A program made the translations under genes and the position numbers. 64,000 nucleotides of DNA, taken from assembly GCF_026094475.1 (NCBI RefSeq), contig NZ_JAPELL010000001.1:1698326-1762325 (forward strand), in the 5' to 3' direction. Within the stretch, counting starts at the first letter, position 1; each line of letters starts with the position of its first letter. This stretch comes from Homoserinimonas sedimenticola (lineage in GTDB: Bacteria > Actinomycetota > Actinomycetes > Actinomycetales > Microbacteriaceae). This document shows, piece by piece, positions 1 through 8,485 of the stretch. The notes beneath the pieces are model-generated. The model searched no databases and had not been told where the DNA came from. It saw nothing but the letters and a program-made list of their open reading frames with translations.

Positions 1-91
1 GGCCGACCTAGCGCCGATCCCGCCGAGAAACTCCCAGCATTCCTTCGCGTTGCAGGCGTAAATCCTGACGCACGACGATCGAGGGAGAACC

Positions 92-1426
92 ATGTCGAAC
101 GGGGAGTTCGCGACGCCGAAGACCGAAACGGTGGAGGGTCGCAAGACGATCAGACGGGCGATCGGGGCATCCGCCATCGGTAACGCGACCGAATGGTTCG
201 ACTACGGCGTCTATGCGGTCGCGGTCACCTACATCACCGCGAACTTCTTTCCCGGCGGCACGGTCTGGGCCCTTGCGACCTTCGCCATCTCCTTCCTCGT
301 GCGCCCACTCGGCGGGCTCGTCTGGGGTCCGCTCGGTGACCGGCTCGGCCGCAAGGCGATCCTCGCCCTCACGATCATCCTCATGTCGGGCGCGACCTTC
401 GCGATCGGCCTTCTCCCCACATTCGATGCGATCGGTTGGTGGGCGCCCGCACTCCTGATCTTCCTGCGGATGCTGCAGGGCTTCTCGACAGGCGGTGAGT
501 ACGGTGGCGCGGCGACCTTCATGGCCGAATACTCGCCTGACAAGAAGCGCGGCTTCTTCGGCAGCTTCCTCGAATTCGGCACCCTCTTCGGCTTCGTGCT
601 GGGCACCGCCGTCGTGTTGTTCCTGCAGCTGATCCTGAGCGACGAGGCGATGTTCGACTGGGGTTGGCGCATCCCCTTCCTCCTGGCCGGCCCCATGGGT
701 CTCATCGGCCTCTACCTGCGCAGCAAGGTCGAGGACACCCCCGTCTTCCGCGAACTCGAGGAGGAGGGCAAGGAGGAGGAGAGCCCCACGACGGAGCTGC
801 GCGACCTGGTGCGCAAGTACTGGCGGCCACTCCTCTCGATGGCGGGCCTCGTGATCGCCCTCAACGTCACCAATTACACGCTCCTCGCCTACATGCCCAC
901 CTACCTGGAGACGCAGATCGGCCTGAGCCAGGACGGCTCCCTCGCCCTCATCCTCATCGGCGAGCTCGCCATGATGGCGGTCATCCCCTTCGCCGGTCGC
1001 CTCTCCGACCGGATCGGTCGCAAGCCGCTGTGGCTCACCTCGATGGCGGGTCTCTTCATCGCGGCGATCCCGCTCTATCTGCTGATGGGGACGGGTTTCG
1101 CGGGCGCACTCGTCGGATTCGCGGTGCTCGGCCTGCTTTACGTGCTGCAGCTCTCGACGATCTCGGCGACCTTCCCCGCCATGTTCCCCACGCACGTGCG
1201 GTATGCGGGCTTTGCCATCACCTACAACCTCGCGACATCCGTCTTCGGCGGCACCGCCCCGCTCATCAACGAGGCCCTCATCGATACGACGGGCGACCTG
1301 CTGATTCCGGCCTACTACATGATGGGCGCTTGCCTGGTCGGCATCGTGGCGCTCTACTTCGTACCGGAGACCGCGCGAGCCTCCATCCGTGGCACGGAGA
1401 TCCCGCGGCAAAAGCCGGGCGACTAA
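92..1426 (+). CDS. MHS-family MFS transporter (ProP-like)
   Basis: This is a 444-residue cytoplasmic-membrane secondary transporter of the metabolite:H+ symporter branch of the major facilitator superfamily. The first half carries the MFS loop motif GPLGDRLGRKA (about residues 82-92) and the MHS-typical stretch FSTGGEYGGAA (about 131-141). The second half repeats the loop motif as GRLSDRIGRKPL. About twelve hydrophobic segments fit the fold. A GAGGGAG Shine-Dalgarno site 7 bases upstream fixes the ATG. Relatives move proline, betaine, citrate, ketoglutarate or shikimate, and the substrate cannot be read from the sequence. It stands alone, followed by a 58-bp palindrome that may end its transcript. 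Confidence 0.88.
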   Translation: MSNGEFATPKTETVEGRKTIRRAIGASAIGNATEWFDYGVYAVAVTYITANFFPGGTVWALATFAISFLVRPLGGLVWGPLGDRLGRKAILALTIILMSGATFAIGLLPTFDAIGWWAPALLIFLRMLQGFSTGGEYGGAATFMAEYSPDKKRGFFGSFLEFGTLFGFVLGTAVVLFLQLILSDEAMFDWGWRIPFLLAGPMGLIGLYLRSKVEDTPVFRELEEEGKEEESPTTELRDLVRKYWRPLLSMAGLVIALNVTNYTLLAYMPTYLETQIGLSQDGSLALILIGELAMMAVIPFAGRLSDRIGRKPLWLTSMAGLFIAAIPLYLLMGTGFAGALVGFAVLGLLYVLQLSTISATFPAMFPTHVRYAGFAITYNLATSVFGGTAPLINEALIDTTGDLLIPAYYMMGACLVGIVALYFVPETARASIRGTEIPRQKPGD

Positions 1427-1438
1427 GACGTCTCTGAG

Positions 1439-1496
1439 CGAGTTGCCCACTTTGGACCTTTCCGAGGCCCGGGAACCCGCATAAGTGGGCAACTCG
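1439..1496. repeat. 58-bp palindromic repeat, copy 1
   Basis: Perfect 14-bp arms CGAGTTGCCCACTT / AAGTGGGCAACTCG enclose a 30-bp centre. The same arms and the same total length recur at 2681, 9875, 55531 and 56596. It lies between the transporter stop and the HNH lipoprotein gene and could act as a terminator hairpin, but there is no T-tract. Confidence 0.9.
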
Positions 1497-1605
1497 ACCG
1501 CAGGAGCGGAGCGTGGGCGAGCGTAGCGGCCCCCTGCACTGGGGCTGCCGGGGCGATGCCCAGCGGCGATAGCGTGCGACGGTCCGCCTTCGACCGTGAG
1601 GAATC

Positions 1606-2616
1606 ATGTTCCGTCCGCTCCGCACCGCTACGACGCTCGCCCTGTTCGGCGCGCTCCTGGCGACGAGCGGGTGCAGCAGCCTCGCCGAGGACCGAGCGGA
1701 TGCCGCGGTCCCGGGCATCTCTGCCACGCCGAGCTCCCCCTCCGAGGGCGAGGGCGCGGCAGACGGTTTCACGGCGGAGGCCCCGAGTGACCCCGACACG
1801 GTCGAGGAGGCGCCGGGCAAAGCATCCGTCGCGATCGACAGCGCGCCGCTGCCCGACACGGCGCTGGCGGTGCTCGCGACCCTGCCCGTCAAGGGTCGGG
1901 CGCCCAAAACGGGCTACGACCGCGAGGTGCAGTTCGGCGACGGTTGGCTCGACGTCGACCGAAACGGCTGCGACACCCGCAACGACGTGCTCGCCCGCGA
2001 CCTCACGGGCATCAGCCGCTCGGGCCCGTGCAAGGTTCTGACGGGCTCGCTCGTGAGCCCCTACACGGGCGCCGCGATCGACTTTGTGCGCGGGCCGGGC
2101 ACGTCGAGCGAAGTGCAGATCGACCACGTCGTCGCCCTCGCCGACGCCTGGCAGAAGGGCGCGCAGCAGCTGACGCAGGCGCAGCGCGTGTCATTTGCGA
2201 ACGACCCACTCAACCTGCTCGCCGTCGACGGAAGGTCGAATGCGCAAAAGGGTGCCGGCGATGCCGCCACCTGGCTGCCGGCGCAGAAGAGCTTCCGCTG
2301 CGAGTACGTCGCCCGCCAGGTGTCGGTCAAGGCGAACTACGGGCTGTGGGTGACGCAGGCCGAGCACGACGCGATCGCCGCGATCTTGAGCGGATGCTCG
2401 GGGCAGCCCGCCATCCGATCCAGCTTCGCCCCCGTGGTGGTTGTGCCCGTGGCACCGCCGACGCCCACGCCGGAGGTAGCGCCGGCTCCAGCTCCGGCCC
2501 CCTATTACAAGAACTGCACGGCGGCGCGTGAAGCGGGCGCGGCCCCCGTCACTGCCGGCCAGCCCGGGTACGGGCGCCACCTCGACCGTGACGGCGACGG
2601 GGTGGGCTGCGAGTAG
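1606..2616 (+). CDS. Secreted HNH nuclease-like lipoprotein with excalibur domain
   Basis: The 336-residue protein starts with a signal peptide ending at a possible lipobox (TSGC, Cys23), so it is probably exported and may be lipid-anchored. Residues about 100-240 match the HNH endonuclease-like family (DUF1524/GmrSD C-terminal type): IDHVVAL with the metal-site Asp173-His174, then NDPLNLL and a conserved SNAQKG segment. A Pro/Ala-rich linker (about 285-298) leads to a C-terminal excalibur domain (YYKNC, then DRDGDGVGCE, residues 300-336), a calcium-binding-like motif common on secreted nucleases. The ATG follows GAGGAATC. It is flanked on both sides by 58-bp palindromes. Nuclease activity is inferred from the family. 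Confidence 0.85.
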   Translation: MFRPLRTATTLALFGALLATSGCSSLAEDRADAAVPGISATPSSPSEGEGAADGFTAEAPSDPDTVEEAPGKASVAIDSAPLPDTALAVLATLPVKGRAPKTGYDREVQFGDGWLDVDRNGCDTRNDVLARDLTGISRSGPCKVLTGSLVSPYTGAAIDFVRGPGTSSEVQIDHVVALADAWQKGAQQLTQAQRVSFANDPLNLLAVDGRSNAQKGAGDAATWLPAQKSFRCEYVARQVSVKANYGLWVTQAEHDAIAAILSGCSGQPAIRSSFAPVVVVPVAPPTPTPEVAPAPAPAPYYKNCTAAREAGAAPVTAGQPGYGRHLDRDGDGVGCE

Positions 2617-2680
2617 TGCGCTCAGGGCTTCACTAGCTCGGGGCTTCACTAGCCCGCGGCATCCCGGGCACCTCATTCAT

Positions 2681-2738
2681 CGAGTTGCCCACTTCGGAGC
2701 TTTCGAGAGGCTGCGGAACCGCAAAAGTGGGCAACTCG
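2681..2738. repeat. 58-bp palindromic repeat, copy 2
   Basis: It has the same 14-bp perfect arms and exact 58-bp length as the copy at 1439, with a different 30-bp centre. It lies between the convergent ends of the HNH lipoprotein gene and menE, where a bidirectional terminator would be expected. Confidence 0.9.
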
Positions 2739-2762
2739 ACGTTTAGGCGGGGGTGACCCCTC

Positions 2763-3881
2763 TCAGCGGGCGGCGAGGGCCGCGAGCGCGCGCCGGTCCG
2801 GCTTGCCCGAGGTGAGGAGCGGCAGCTCCGGCAGCACCACGATGCGGTCGGGCTGGGCCGCAGGCCCGATGCGCTCCAGCAGCAGGCGGCGGATGCTCGG
2901 CAGGAGGTCGTCCGCGATGCGGGAGCCCGCGGCATCCGTCGCCCGCGCGACCACCACGACGGGAACCTCGCCCCAGCGCTCGGACGACGCCGCCACCACG
3001 ACGGCCTGCTCGAGGCCGGGCATCTCGCGCACGACGGCCTCGACCCGGTCGAGCGAGACGTTGATGCCACCCGAAACGATCACGTTGTCGGCGCGGCCCA
3101 GCACCTCCACGCGCCCGTCGTCGTGAATGCGCGCCCGGTCGCCCGTGCGGTACCAGCGCACACCGCCCTCCTCGACGAATGCGCGCGCCGTGAGCTCGGG
3201 GTCACCCAGGTAGCCGTCGGCGAGGGTCGGTCCGGCGAGCTCGAGCACGCCATCGACGAGCCGCGTGCGGGTGCCGCCGACGGGGTAGCCGTCGTAGAGG
3301 CATCCGGTCGCCGTCTCGGTCGAGCCGTAGGTGCGCACGACCCGCAGCCCCACATCCCGCGCGCGGGCGGCGAGCGCGGCGGGCAGGGCCTGACCACCCA
3401 CGAGGATCGCGTCGAAGCGGGCCGCCGCCTCGGGCGCCTCCACGAGCCGCGCGAGCTGCGCCGGCACGAGGGCCGTGTAGCGACGGGGAGCGTCGAGCCG
3501 AGCGGATGCCGCAGCGAAGGCCTCCACGTCGAAGCCGGGGTCCACCTGCACGACGGGCAGCCCCGCCACGTGCGAGCGGACGAGCACCTGCAGCCCCGCC
3601 ACGTACGACGCGGGGAGCGCCAGCAGCCACTGCCCGTCGCCGCCGAGGGCGTGAGCCGTGGCATCCGCGCTCGCCCGTAGGGCCGCCTCGCTGAGCACGA
3701 CGCGCTTGGGGTAGCCGGTCGATCCGGAGGTCTCGATCACCGCCGCCGTCGTGTCGGTAACCTCCCTGGGCGGTGTCGACGAGCCGAGGAAGAGCGCGGG
3801 CCCGTCGACATCGAAGCGCTCGCGCACGGCCTGCGCCACGGCGCGCCAGTCGCCGCCGTCGAGGGGCGTGAGCCGACGCAT
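2763..3881 (-). CDS. menE: o-succinylbenzoate-CoA ligase (AMP-forming)
   Basis: This ANL-superfamily ligase activates o-succinylbenzoate to its CoA thioester in menaquinone synthesis. The 372-residue protein has the phosphate-binding loop TSGSTGYPKR (residues 51-60), the adenine motif YGSTET, the hinge motif YRTGDRARI and the C-terminal catalytic lysine in LTSGKPDR (Lys360). It is somewhat short for MenE, as is usual in actinobacteria. The frame stays open far upstream, but the ATG at 3881 just follows the stop of the HhH-GPD gene, which sets the start. No other men gene is in the window, so the substrate rests on family resemblance. Confidence 0.85.
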   Translation of the reverse strand: MRRLTPLDGGDWRAVAQAVRERFDVDGPALFLGSSTPPREVTDTTAAVIETSGSTGYPKRVVLSEAALRASADATAHALGGDGQWLLALPASYVAGLQVLVRSHVAGLPVVQVDPGFDVEAFAAASARLDAPRRYTALVPAQLARLVEAPEAAARFDAILVGGQALPAALAARARDVGLRVVRTYGSTETATGCLYDGYPVGGTRTRLVDGVLELAGPTLADGYLGDPELTARAFVEEGGVRWYRTGDRARIHDDGRVEVLGRADNVIVSGGINVSLDRVEAVVREMPGLEQAVVVAASSERWGEVPVVVVARATDAAGSRIADDLLPSIRRLLLERIGPAAQPDRIVVLPELPLLTSGKPDRRALAALAAR

Positions 3882-3886
3882 CCGCT

Positions 3887-4459
3887 CTACTTCGCGGCCT
3901 TCGCTGCGGCCTTGGCCGCCTTCTTCGCCTCGCGCACCTTCGCGAGCGTCTCGGGGCTCGTGATGTCGGCGACCGACATGAGCGCGCCCTCCTCGCCGTA
4001 GGGGGCGGATGCCTCGCGCCATCCCTCGGCCGTCAGCCCGCGCCGCTTGCCGAGCAGTGCCAGGAAGATCTTCGCCTTCTGCTCCCCGAAGCCCGGCAGA
4101 GCCTTCAGCCGCTTGAGCACCTCCTTGCCGTCGGGCTCGCCGCGGGTCCAGATGGCGGATGCCTCGCCTCCCCAGTCTTCGCGGATCGCCGCACACACGG
4201 CCTGAACGCGGCCCGCCATCGATCCGGGAAAGCGGTGGACGGCGGGACTCTGCCGGAAGACCTCGGTGAAGTCGTCGGGGTTCGCATCGGCGATCGTCGA
4301 CGCGTCGAGCGCACCCATGCGGTCGCGGATCTTCGCCGGGCCCGCGAACGCCGACTCCATCGTCACCTGCTGATCGAGGAGCATCCCCAGCAGGAGGGCG
4401 AGGTCGTCGTGCTCGAGCAGCTCGTCCGCGGCGGCGTCACCGGTCAGGTACATCGTCAT
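3887..4459 (-). CDS. HhH-GPD-type base-excision repair protein
   Basis: A 190-residue protein of the helix-hairpin-helix DNA glycosylase class widespread in actinobacteria. The HhH element LKALPGFGEQKAKIFLALLG (about 118-137) is clear. The N-terminal segment LLLGMLLDQQVTME (22-35) matches the substrate-pocket helix of this family. I do not see an obvious catalytic Asp at the classical position after the hairpin, so the glycosylase class is uncertain. The tail (179-190) is a run of Lys and Ala that could bind DNA. It lies 5 bp upstream of menE and is probably co-transcribed with it. Confidence 0.8.
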   Translation of the reverse strand: MTMYLTGDAAADELLEHDDLALLLGMLLDQQVTMESAFAGPAKIRDRMGALDASTIADANPDDFTEVFRQSPAVHRFPGSMAGRVQAVCAAIREDWGGEASAIWTRGEPDGKEVLKRLKALPGFGEQKAKIFLALLGKRRGLTAEGWREASAPYGEEGALMSVADITSPETLAKVREAKKAAKAAAKAAK

Positions 4460-4590
4460 GCGTCGATTGTCCCACCGGGGGCTGGCGCGGACGAACGGGC
4501 CGTCGGCATGGGCTCACCCTATCCACAAGGTTCGTGGCTTCAGGCAAGCTGCGGGGACGCTCCCTACGCTTTCCGGCATGACTGCAGCGT

Positions 4591-4608
4591 TATATAGTCC
4601 TCTATATA
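4591..4608 (+). promoter_or_regulatory. Operator-like palindrome ahead of vapB
   Basis: TATATAG-TCCT-CTATATA is a perfect 7-bp inverted repeat, strikingly AT-rich for this genome. It abuts the Shine-Dalgarno sequence AGGAGGT (4607-4613) of the antitoxin gene. VapB-VapC complexes commonly repress their own promoter through such sites. The position fits autoregulation, but binding is inferred. Confidence 0.7.
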
Positions 4609-4619
4609 GGAGGTCCCGC

Positions 4620-4829
4620 ATGCCCATCACCTCGATCGACATCGACGCCGAGCAGCTCAGCCGCGCCCGAGCGCTCACGGGTGCCGCGAGCAACCGGGAA
4701 GCCGTGGACCTCGCCCTCCGCACCCTCGTCGCCGTGCGCAGCCAACCCGCCTCCGTCGAACGCATCATCGGCCGCACCTTTACCGACGAGCAGATTGACC
4801 CGGCCGCCGCGCCCGCACCCGACGCGTGA
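4620..4829 (+). CDS. vapB: VapB-family antitoxin
   Basis: The 69-residue protein resembles the short VapB/DUF2191 antitoxins: an N-terminal strand MPITSIDID followed by helices (AEQLSRARALTG, NREAVDLALRTLVA) forming a ribbon-helix-helix-like DNA-binding half. The flexible acidic/proline C-terminus would thread into the toxin. An AGGAGGT site lies 7 bases upstream of the ATG. Its stop overlaps the GTG start of vapC, so the pair is translationally coupled. It should neutralise VapC and, with it, bind the palindrome at 4591. Confidence 0.85.
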   Translation: MPITSIDIDAEQLSRARALTGAASNREAVDLALRTLVAVRSQPASVERIIGRTFTDEQIDPAAAPAPDA

Positions 4830-5230
4830 CCGTCTACCTCGTCGACAACAGCATCTGGCAGAAGGCTGGACGCAGTCCACGAATCGCTGCGCGCCTGCGC
4901 GAGCTCTCCCCGCAGCACCTCATCCTCACGTGCCCACCGCAGGTTCTTGAGTACTGCCATTCGGCCAGGACACCCGAGGAATACAACGAGCTGCGGGAAG
5001 ACATGGAGTCCTTCCTTAAGGCGCCGCAGCGTCCGTCGGCCACATCGGCGATAGACGTGCAGCACGCGCTCTGGCGCACCGGTCTCGTGCGCGCCGCGGG
5101 AGCGCTCGACTGCCTCATCGCCGCCTACGCGATCGCGAACGACGCGGTGCTACTCAACTCAGACCGCGACTTCGGCCACATCGAACGTGCCACCGGCGGG
5201 CGCCTGCGCCAGGAGTATGTGGCGGAGTAG
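4826..5230 (+). CDS. vapC: VapC PIN-domain toxin
   Basis: A 134-residue PIN-domain ribonuclease, the toxin of a type II module. The acidic cluster that holds Mg2+ is visible: Asp7 in LVDNSIW, Glu42 in QVLEYC, Asp95 in ALDCLIAAYA and Asp113/Asp115 in LNSDRDF. The GTG start overlaps the vapB stop (GTGA). VapC toxins usually cut tRNAs or rRNA, and the target here is unknown. Module length and organisation are normal. Confidence 0.88.
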   Translation: MTVYLVDNSIWQKAGRSPRIAARLRELSPQHLILTCPPQVLEYCHSARTPEEYNELREDMESFLKAPQRPSATSAIDVQHALWRTGLVRAAGALDCLIAAYAIANDAVLLNSDRDFGHIERATGGRLRQEYVAE

Positions 5231-5249
5231 CGGCACGTACAATCGCCTC

Positions 5250-5969
5250 ATGCGCCCCGCCGTCATCCTCGTGCACGGGCTCCGCACCTCGCACAGCATG
5301 TGGCGGCACCAGGTGGAGGCGCTGGGGGAGCAGGGGATTCCCACCCTCGCGATCGACCTGCCGGGCCATGGTCGGCGCATCGGGGAACGCTTCACCCTCG
5401 ACGGCGCCCTGAGCAGCATCGGCGACGCGGTGGCGGCGGCCGAAGCATCCGATGGCACGCCGTATCTTGTGGGGTTCTCGCTCGGCGGGTATGTGAGCAT
5501 CGAGTGGGTTGCACGCAATCCGGGCCGCGTGTCGGGGCTGCTGGCGGCGGCGTGCTCGGCGGTGCCGCATCCGCTCGTCATGCACCCGTGGCGCGCGATC
5601 GCCGCCCTCATCGGGCGTTTTCCCGACCGCGGCCTCGCACTCAACAACCTCGCCGTGCGCATGTTCATCCCCGAGCCGGGCGCGACGGACGTGATCTCGG
5701 GCGGCGTCGCGCTCGACGTCATGGACGACAGCATCCGCGCGCTTCTGCGGCTCCGGCCGATCGAGAGCCTCCGCCGCATCGGGGAACCCGTGCTCTTCGT
5801 CAACGGCCGCTGGGACCACGTCGGCATCCATGCGCGCCGCTACCTCGCCGCGACCCGCAACGGACGCCTCGTGACGATCCCGGGCGCGAGTCACGTCGCG
5901 CCGGCGATCCGGCCGCGCGAGTTCACGCGCGAGCTCCTCACGGGCTATCACGAGGCAACGCAGCGCTGA
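5250..5969 (+). CDS. Alpha/beta hydrolase
   Basis: A 239-residue serine hydrolase of the alpha/beta fold. It shows the oxyanion segment VHGLRTSHSM near the N-terminus, the nucleophile elbow GFSLGG, a late Asp in NGRWDHVG and the catalytic His in GASHVAP. The frame is open further upstream, but the ATG at 5250 begins directly with the first strand (RPAVILVHG), as is normal for the family. It is a cytoplasmic enzyme with no signal peptide. The substrate is unknown. It follows vapC by 19 bp, with no evident functional link. Confidence 0.8.
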   Translation: MRPAVILVHGLRTSHSMWRHQVEALGEQGIPTLAIDLPGHGRRIGERFTLDGALSSIGDAVAAAEASDGTPYLVGFSLGGYVSIEWVARNPGRVSGLLAAACSAVPHPLVMHPWRAIAALIGRFPDRGLALNNLAVRMFIPEPGATDVISGGVALDVMDDSIRALLRLRPIESLRRIGEPVLFVNGRWDHVGIHARRYLAATRNGRLVTIPGASHVAPAIRPREFTRELLTGYHEATQR

Positions 5970-5984
5970 GCTGCGCGTTGGCGA

Positions 5985-6890
5985 TCAGTCGCGCGAGGTG
6001 CGCTCCACGCGCGTGCGGGCCCGGGCGACCGCACGCTCCGCGGCAGTGAGGGCGCGCTTGGCATCGTCACGCGAGCGGCGGATGCCCCGGGCCTCCCCCT
6101 CCACGTCGGCCAGCTCGCCCTCGGCCTCCCGCAGCTGCCGCGTCAACTCCTGCACCTCGTCCCGCAGGGCCGCACGCCGCTCGGCCAGGGTTTCTGCGTC
6201 GGCCCGGAGCCGTTCCGCCTCCTCCCGCGCTGCCGCGAGTGCCTCCTCCGCCTCGGCGAACTCGCGCTCCGTCGCCTCCCGCGCCGCCTCCTGAGAGGCG
6301 CGCGCGGCATCCTGCCGCTTTCCCTGCTTCTTGGGGGCCTGCTTCGGGGGCTTCGACTCCGCACGCCGTCCGGCCCGCTGCGCCGCCGTGGGGAAGGCGA
6401 TCACGTCGCCACCCTCGTCGAGACCCCACCCCGCCGCGGTGATCGGGCGGACGAGGGTTCCCGAAGCGACGAGGGCCGCGGCATCCGGGTCGGTCATCGC
6501 GGTCTGCAGCGACTGGGCGACCTCCTCACTGAGGGTGGCGGATGCTGCGGTGCCGAGTTCTTCCGCGAGTGCGATGGCCTCGCGAGTCACCTCGCGGATG
6601 AGTGCGGAGCGTTGCCGGCCGAGCTCGCGCAGGCGTGGTGCGTCGAGGGCGTCCTGTGCGTCGCGGAGCTGCGCGCCGAGTTCGACGATCTCGGCGACCC
6701 GTTCGGCGCGATGACGGGCAAGCATGTTGACGACCCACGCCGCCGTCGTGGGTCTGCGCAGGCCTGCAATCGCGCGGGCGAGTTCCTTGTCACCCGCGGA
6801 CTTCGCCTCGGCAGCGAGCGCAGTGCGGCGCGCCGTGAAGTCGCCGAGGGGCGCGCCATAGACCTCGGCCGCGGCATCCTCGATGTCCAT
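5985..6890 (-). CDS. Conserved actinobacterial coiled-coil protein of unknown function
   Basis: I do not recognise a characterised family. The 301-residue protein begins with a compact helical region (IEDAAAEVYGAPLGDFTARRTALAAEAK, then LRRPTTAAWVVNMLARHR, written here in two parts), a pattern seen in many actinobacterial hypothetical proteins. The second half (about 175-300) is a long Lys/Glu/Arg/Ala heptad-rich stretch that should form a coiled coil. There is no signal peptide or membrane segment. It is convergent with the hydrolase gene and divergent from the ABC importer. Confidence 0.7.
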   Translation of the reverse strand: MDIEDAAAEVYGAPLGDFTARRTALAAEAKSAGDKELARAIAGLRRPTTAAWVVNMLARHRAERVAEIVELGAQLRDAQDALDAPRLRELGRQRSALIREVTREAIALAEELGTAASATLSEEVAQSLQTAMTDPDAAALVASGTLVRPITAAGWGLDEGGDVIAFPTAAQRAGRRAESKPPKQAPKKQGKRQDAARASQEAAREATEREFAEAEEALAAAREEAERLRADAETLAERRAALRDEVQELTRQLREAEGELADVEGEARGIRRSRDDAKRALTAAERAVARARTRVERTSRD

Positions 6891-7018
6891 ACGTCCATGG
6901 TTACCTCAGCGCGCCCGGAATAGCCCGGCATCGCGGCCCGTTGGAAGCCCTGCCGCGAAACACTCATGCGCCCCCCAGTCATCTGCGCATACCGTGGCGA
7001 CACACACGGAGGAGAACC

Positions 7019-7810
7019 ATGCTGAAGAAGACTCTCGCGACGCTGGCCTTGGCGGCGGCATCCATCACCCTGGTCGGTTGCGGCGGTGACGACGGCGATG
7101 CGGCAAGCGAACTCGAGGCGATCGAGGAGGCCGGCACGATCGTGATCGGCACGGAGGGCACCTATCGCCCCTTCAGCTATCACGAGGAGGGCACGGGCGA
7201 CCTCATCGGTTACGACGTCGAGCTCGCGCAGGCGGTCGCCGAGAAGCTCGGCGTCGAGGCACAGTTCGAGGAGACGCAGTGGGATGCGATCTTCGCGGGC
7301 CTCGAGGCGGGCCGCTTCTCCATGATCGCCAACCAGGTCTCGATCAACCCCGAGCGGCAGGAGGCCTACGAGTTCTCCGAGCCCTACACCGTGAGCCCCG
7401 GCGTGATCGTCGTGCGCGAGGGGGACACGAGCATCCGCTCCTTCGACGACCTCGAGGGCAAGACGACGGCCCAGTCGCTCACGAGCAACTGGTACCAGTT
7501 GGCGCAGGAGGCCGGCGCGCAGGTCGAGGCGGTCGAGGGGTGGGCCCAGTCGGTTGCGCTGCTCGAGCAGGGACGCGTCGACGCCACCATCAACGACCGG
7601 CTCACCTACCTCGACTACCTGCAGCAGGAACCGGATGCCCCACTCGAGATCGCTGCGGAGACCGACGACCCCGCGCTCTCCGCGTTCGCCTTCGCGAAGG
7701 GTGACACGGAGCTTCGCGATGCCGTGAACGAAGCCCTCGCCGAGCTGCGGGCCGAAGGCACGATCGCCGAGATCTCGGAGAAGTACTTCGGCGAGGACGT
7801 CTCCGAGTAG
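7019..7810 (+). CDS. Amino-acid ABC transporter substrate-binding lipoprotein
   Basis: A 263-residue extracytoplasmic solute receptor of the family 3 (SBP_bac_3) type. The signal peptide ends at a lipobox LVGC with Cys21. The mature part starts with IVIGTEGTYRPFSYHEE and continues with LIGYDVELAQAVAEKLG, typical of cystine, glutamine or polar amino-acid binders. The ATG is fixed by GGAGGAG 5-11 bases upstream. It heads an operon with the permease and ATPase that follow. The pattern is closest to cystine/polar amino-acid receptors, but the ligand is not certain. Confidence 0.87.
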   Translation: MLKKTLATLALAAASITLVGCGGDDGDAASELEAIEEAGTIVIGTEGTYRPFSYHEEGTGDLIGYDVELAQAVAEKLGVEAQFEETQWDAIFAGLEAGRFSMIANQVSINPERQEAYEFSEPYTVSPGVIVVREGDTSIRSFDDLEGKTTAQSLTSNWYQLAQEAGAQVEAVEGWAQSVALLEQGRVDATINDRLTYLDYLQQEPDAPLEIAAETDDPALSAFAFAKGDTELRDAVNEALAELRAEGTIAEISEKYFGEDVSE

Positions 7811-7816
7811 CGCACT

Positions 7817-8485
7817 GTGGGTGAGTCGCTGTGGGACCTCGTCCTGAGGTCGTTCCTGCCGCTCGTCGGCGGGGCCATCACGGGAACCATCCCCCTCGCG
7901 CTGATCTCCTTCGCGCTTGGGCTCGTGATCGCGCTCGGCGTCGCGCTCATGCGCCTGTCGAAGGTGCGGGTGGTCTCGGGCATCGCGCGCGGCTACGTGT
8001 CGATCATCCGCGGCACTCCCCTGCTCGTGCAGCTCTTTGTGGTCTTCTACGGGCTCCCGTCGATCGGAGTGCTCGTCGACCCGTGGCCGAGCGCGATCGT
8101 CGCCTTCTCGCTCAATGTGGGCGGCTACGCGGCTGAGGTCATCAGAGCCGCGATCCTCTCGGTGCCGCGCGGGCAGTGGGAGGCTGCGTACACGATCAGG
8201 ATGTCGCCCGCGCAGACGCTCGGCCGCGTCATCCTGCCGCAGGCCGCCCGCGTCTCGGTGCCGCCGCTCTCCAACACTTTCATCAGCCTCGTCAAGGACA
8301 CCTCGCTCGCCTCGCTCATCCTCGTGACGGAGCTCTTCCGCCAGACGCAGGAGATCGCGGCCTTCAGCCAGGAGTTCATGGTCATCTATATCGAGGCCGC
8401 ATTCATCTACTGGGTGATCTGCGTCGTGCTCTCCGCGGGGCAGTCGGCGCTTGAGAGGAGGCTTGACCGTCATGTCGCCACGTGA
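7817..8485 (+). CDS. Amino-acid ABC transporter permease
   Basis: A 222-residue inner-membrane permease of the HisM/GlnP class with about five membrane segments. The EAA motif is visible around EAAYTIRMSPAQTLGRVILP. The phrase IIRGTPLLVQLFVVFYGLP is diagnostic for polar amino-acid permeases. The start is a GTG 6 bases after the receptor gene stop. The 3' end overlaps the ATPase gene by 14 bases, showing operon coupling. It probably acts as a homodimer. Confidence 0.88.
   Translation: MGESLWDLVLRSFLPLVGGAITGTIPLALISFALGLVIALGVALMRLSKVRVVSGIARGYVSIIRGTPLLVQLFVVFYGLPSIGVLVDPWPSAIVAFSLNVGGYAAEVIRAAILSVPRGQWEAAYTIRMSPAQTLGRVILPQAARVSVPPLSNTFISLVKDTSLASLILVTELFRQTQEIAAFSQEFMVIYIEAAFIYWVICVVLSAGQSALERRLDRHVAT

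Noticed and set aside
1-91. Possible gene end or promoter at the left edge
   Set aside because: There is no convincing coding remnant or promoter boxes, only the Shine-Dalgarno site of the transporter gene.
8-1492. A 494-codon minus-strand open frame opposite the MFS gene
   Set aside because: It is a GC-driven shadow with no recognisable domain. The plus-strand transporter has clear motifs.
1566-1576. GGCGATAGC near the HNH gene as a sigma-28 promoter
   Set aside because: There is no CTAAC box 14 bases upstream.
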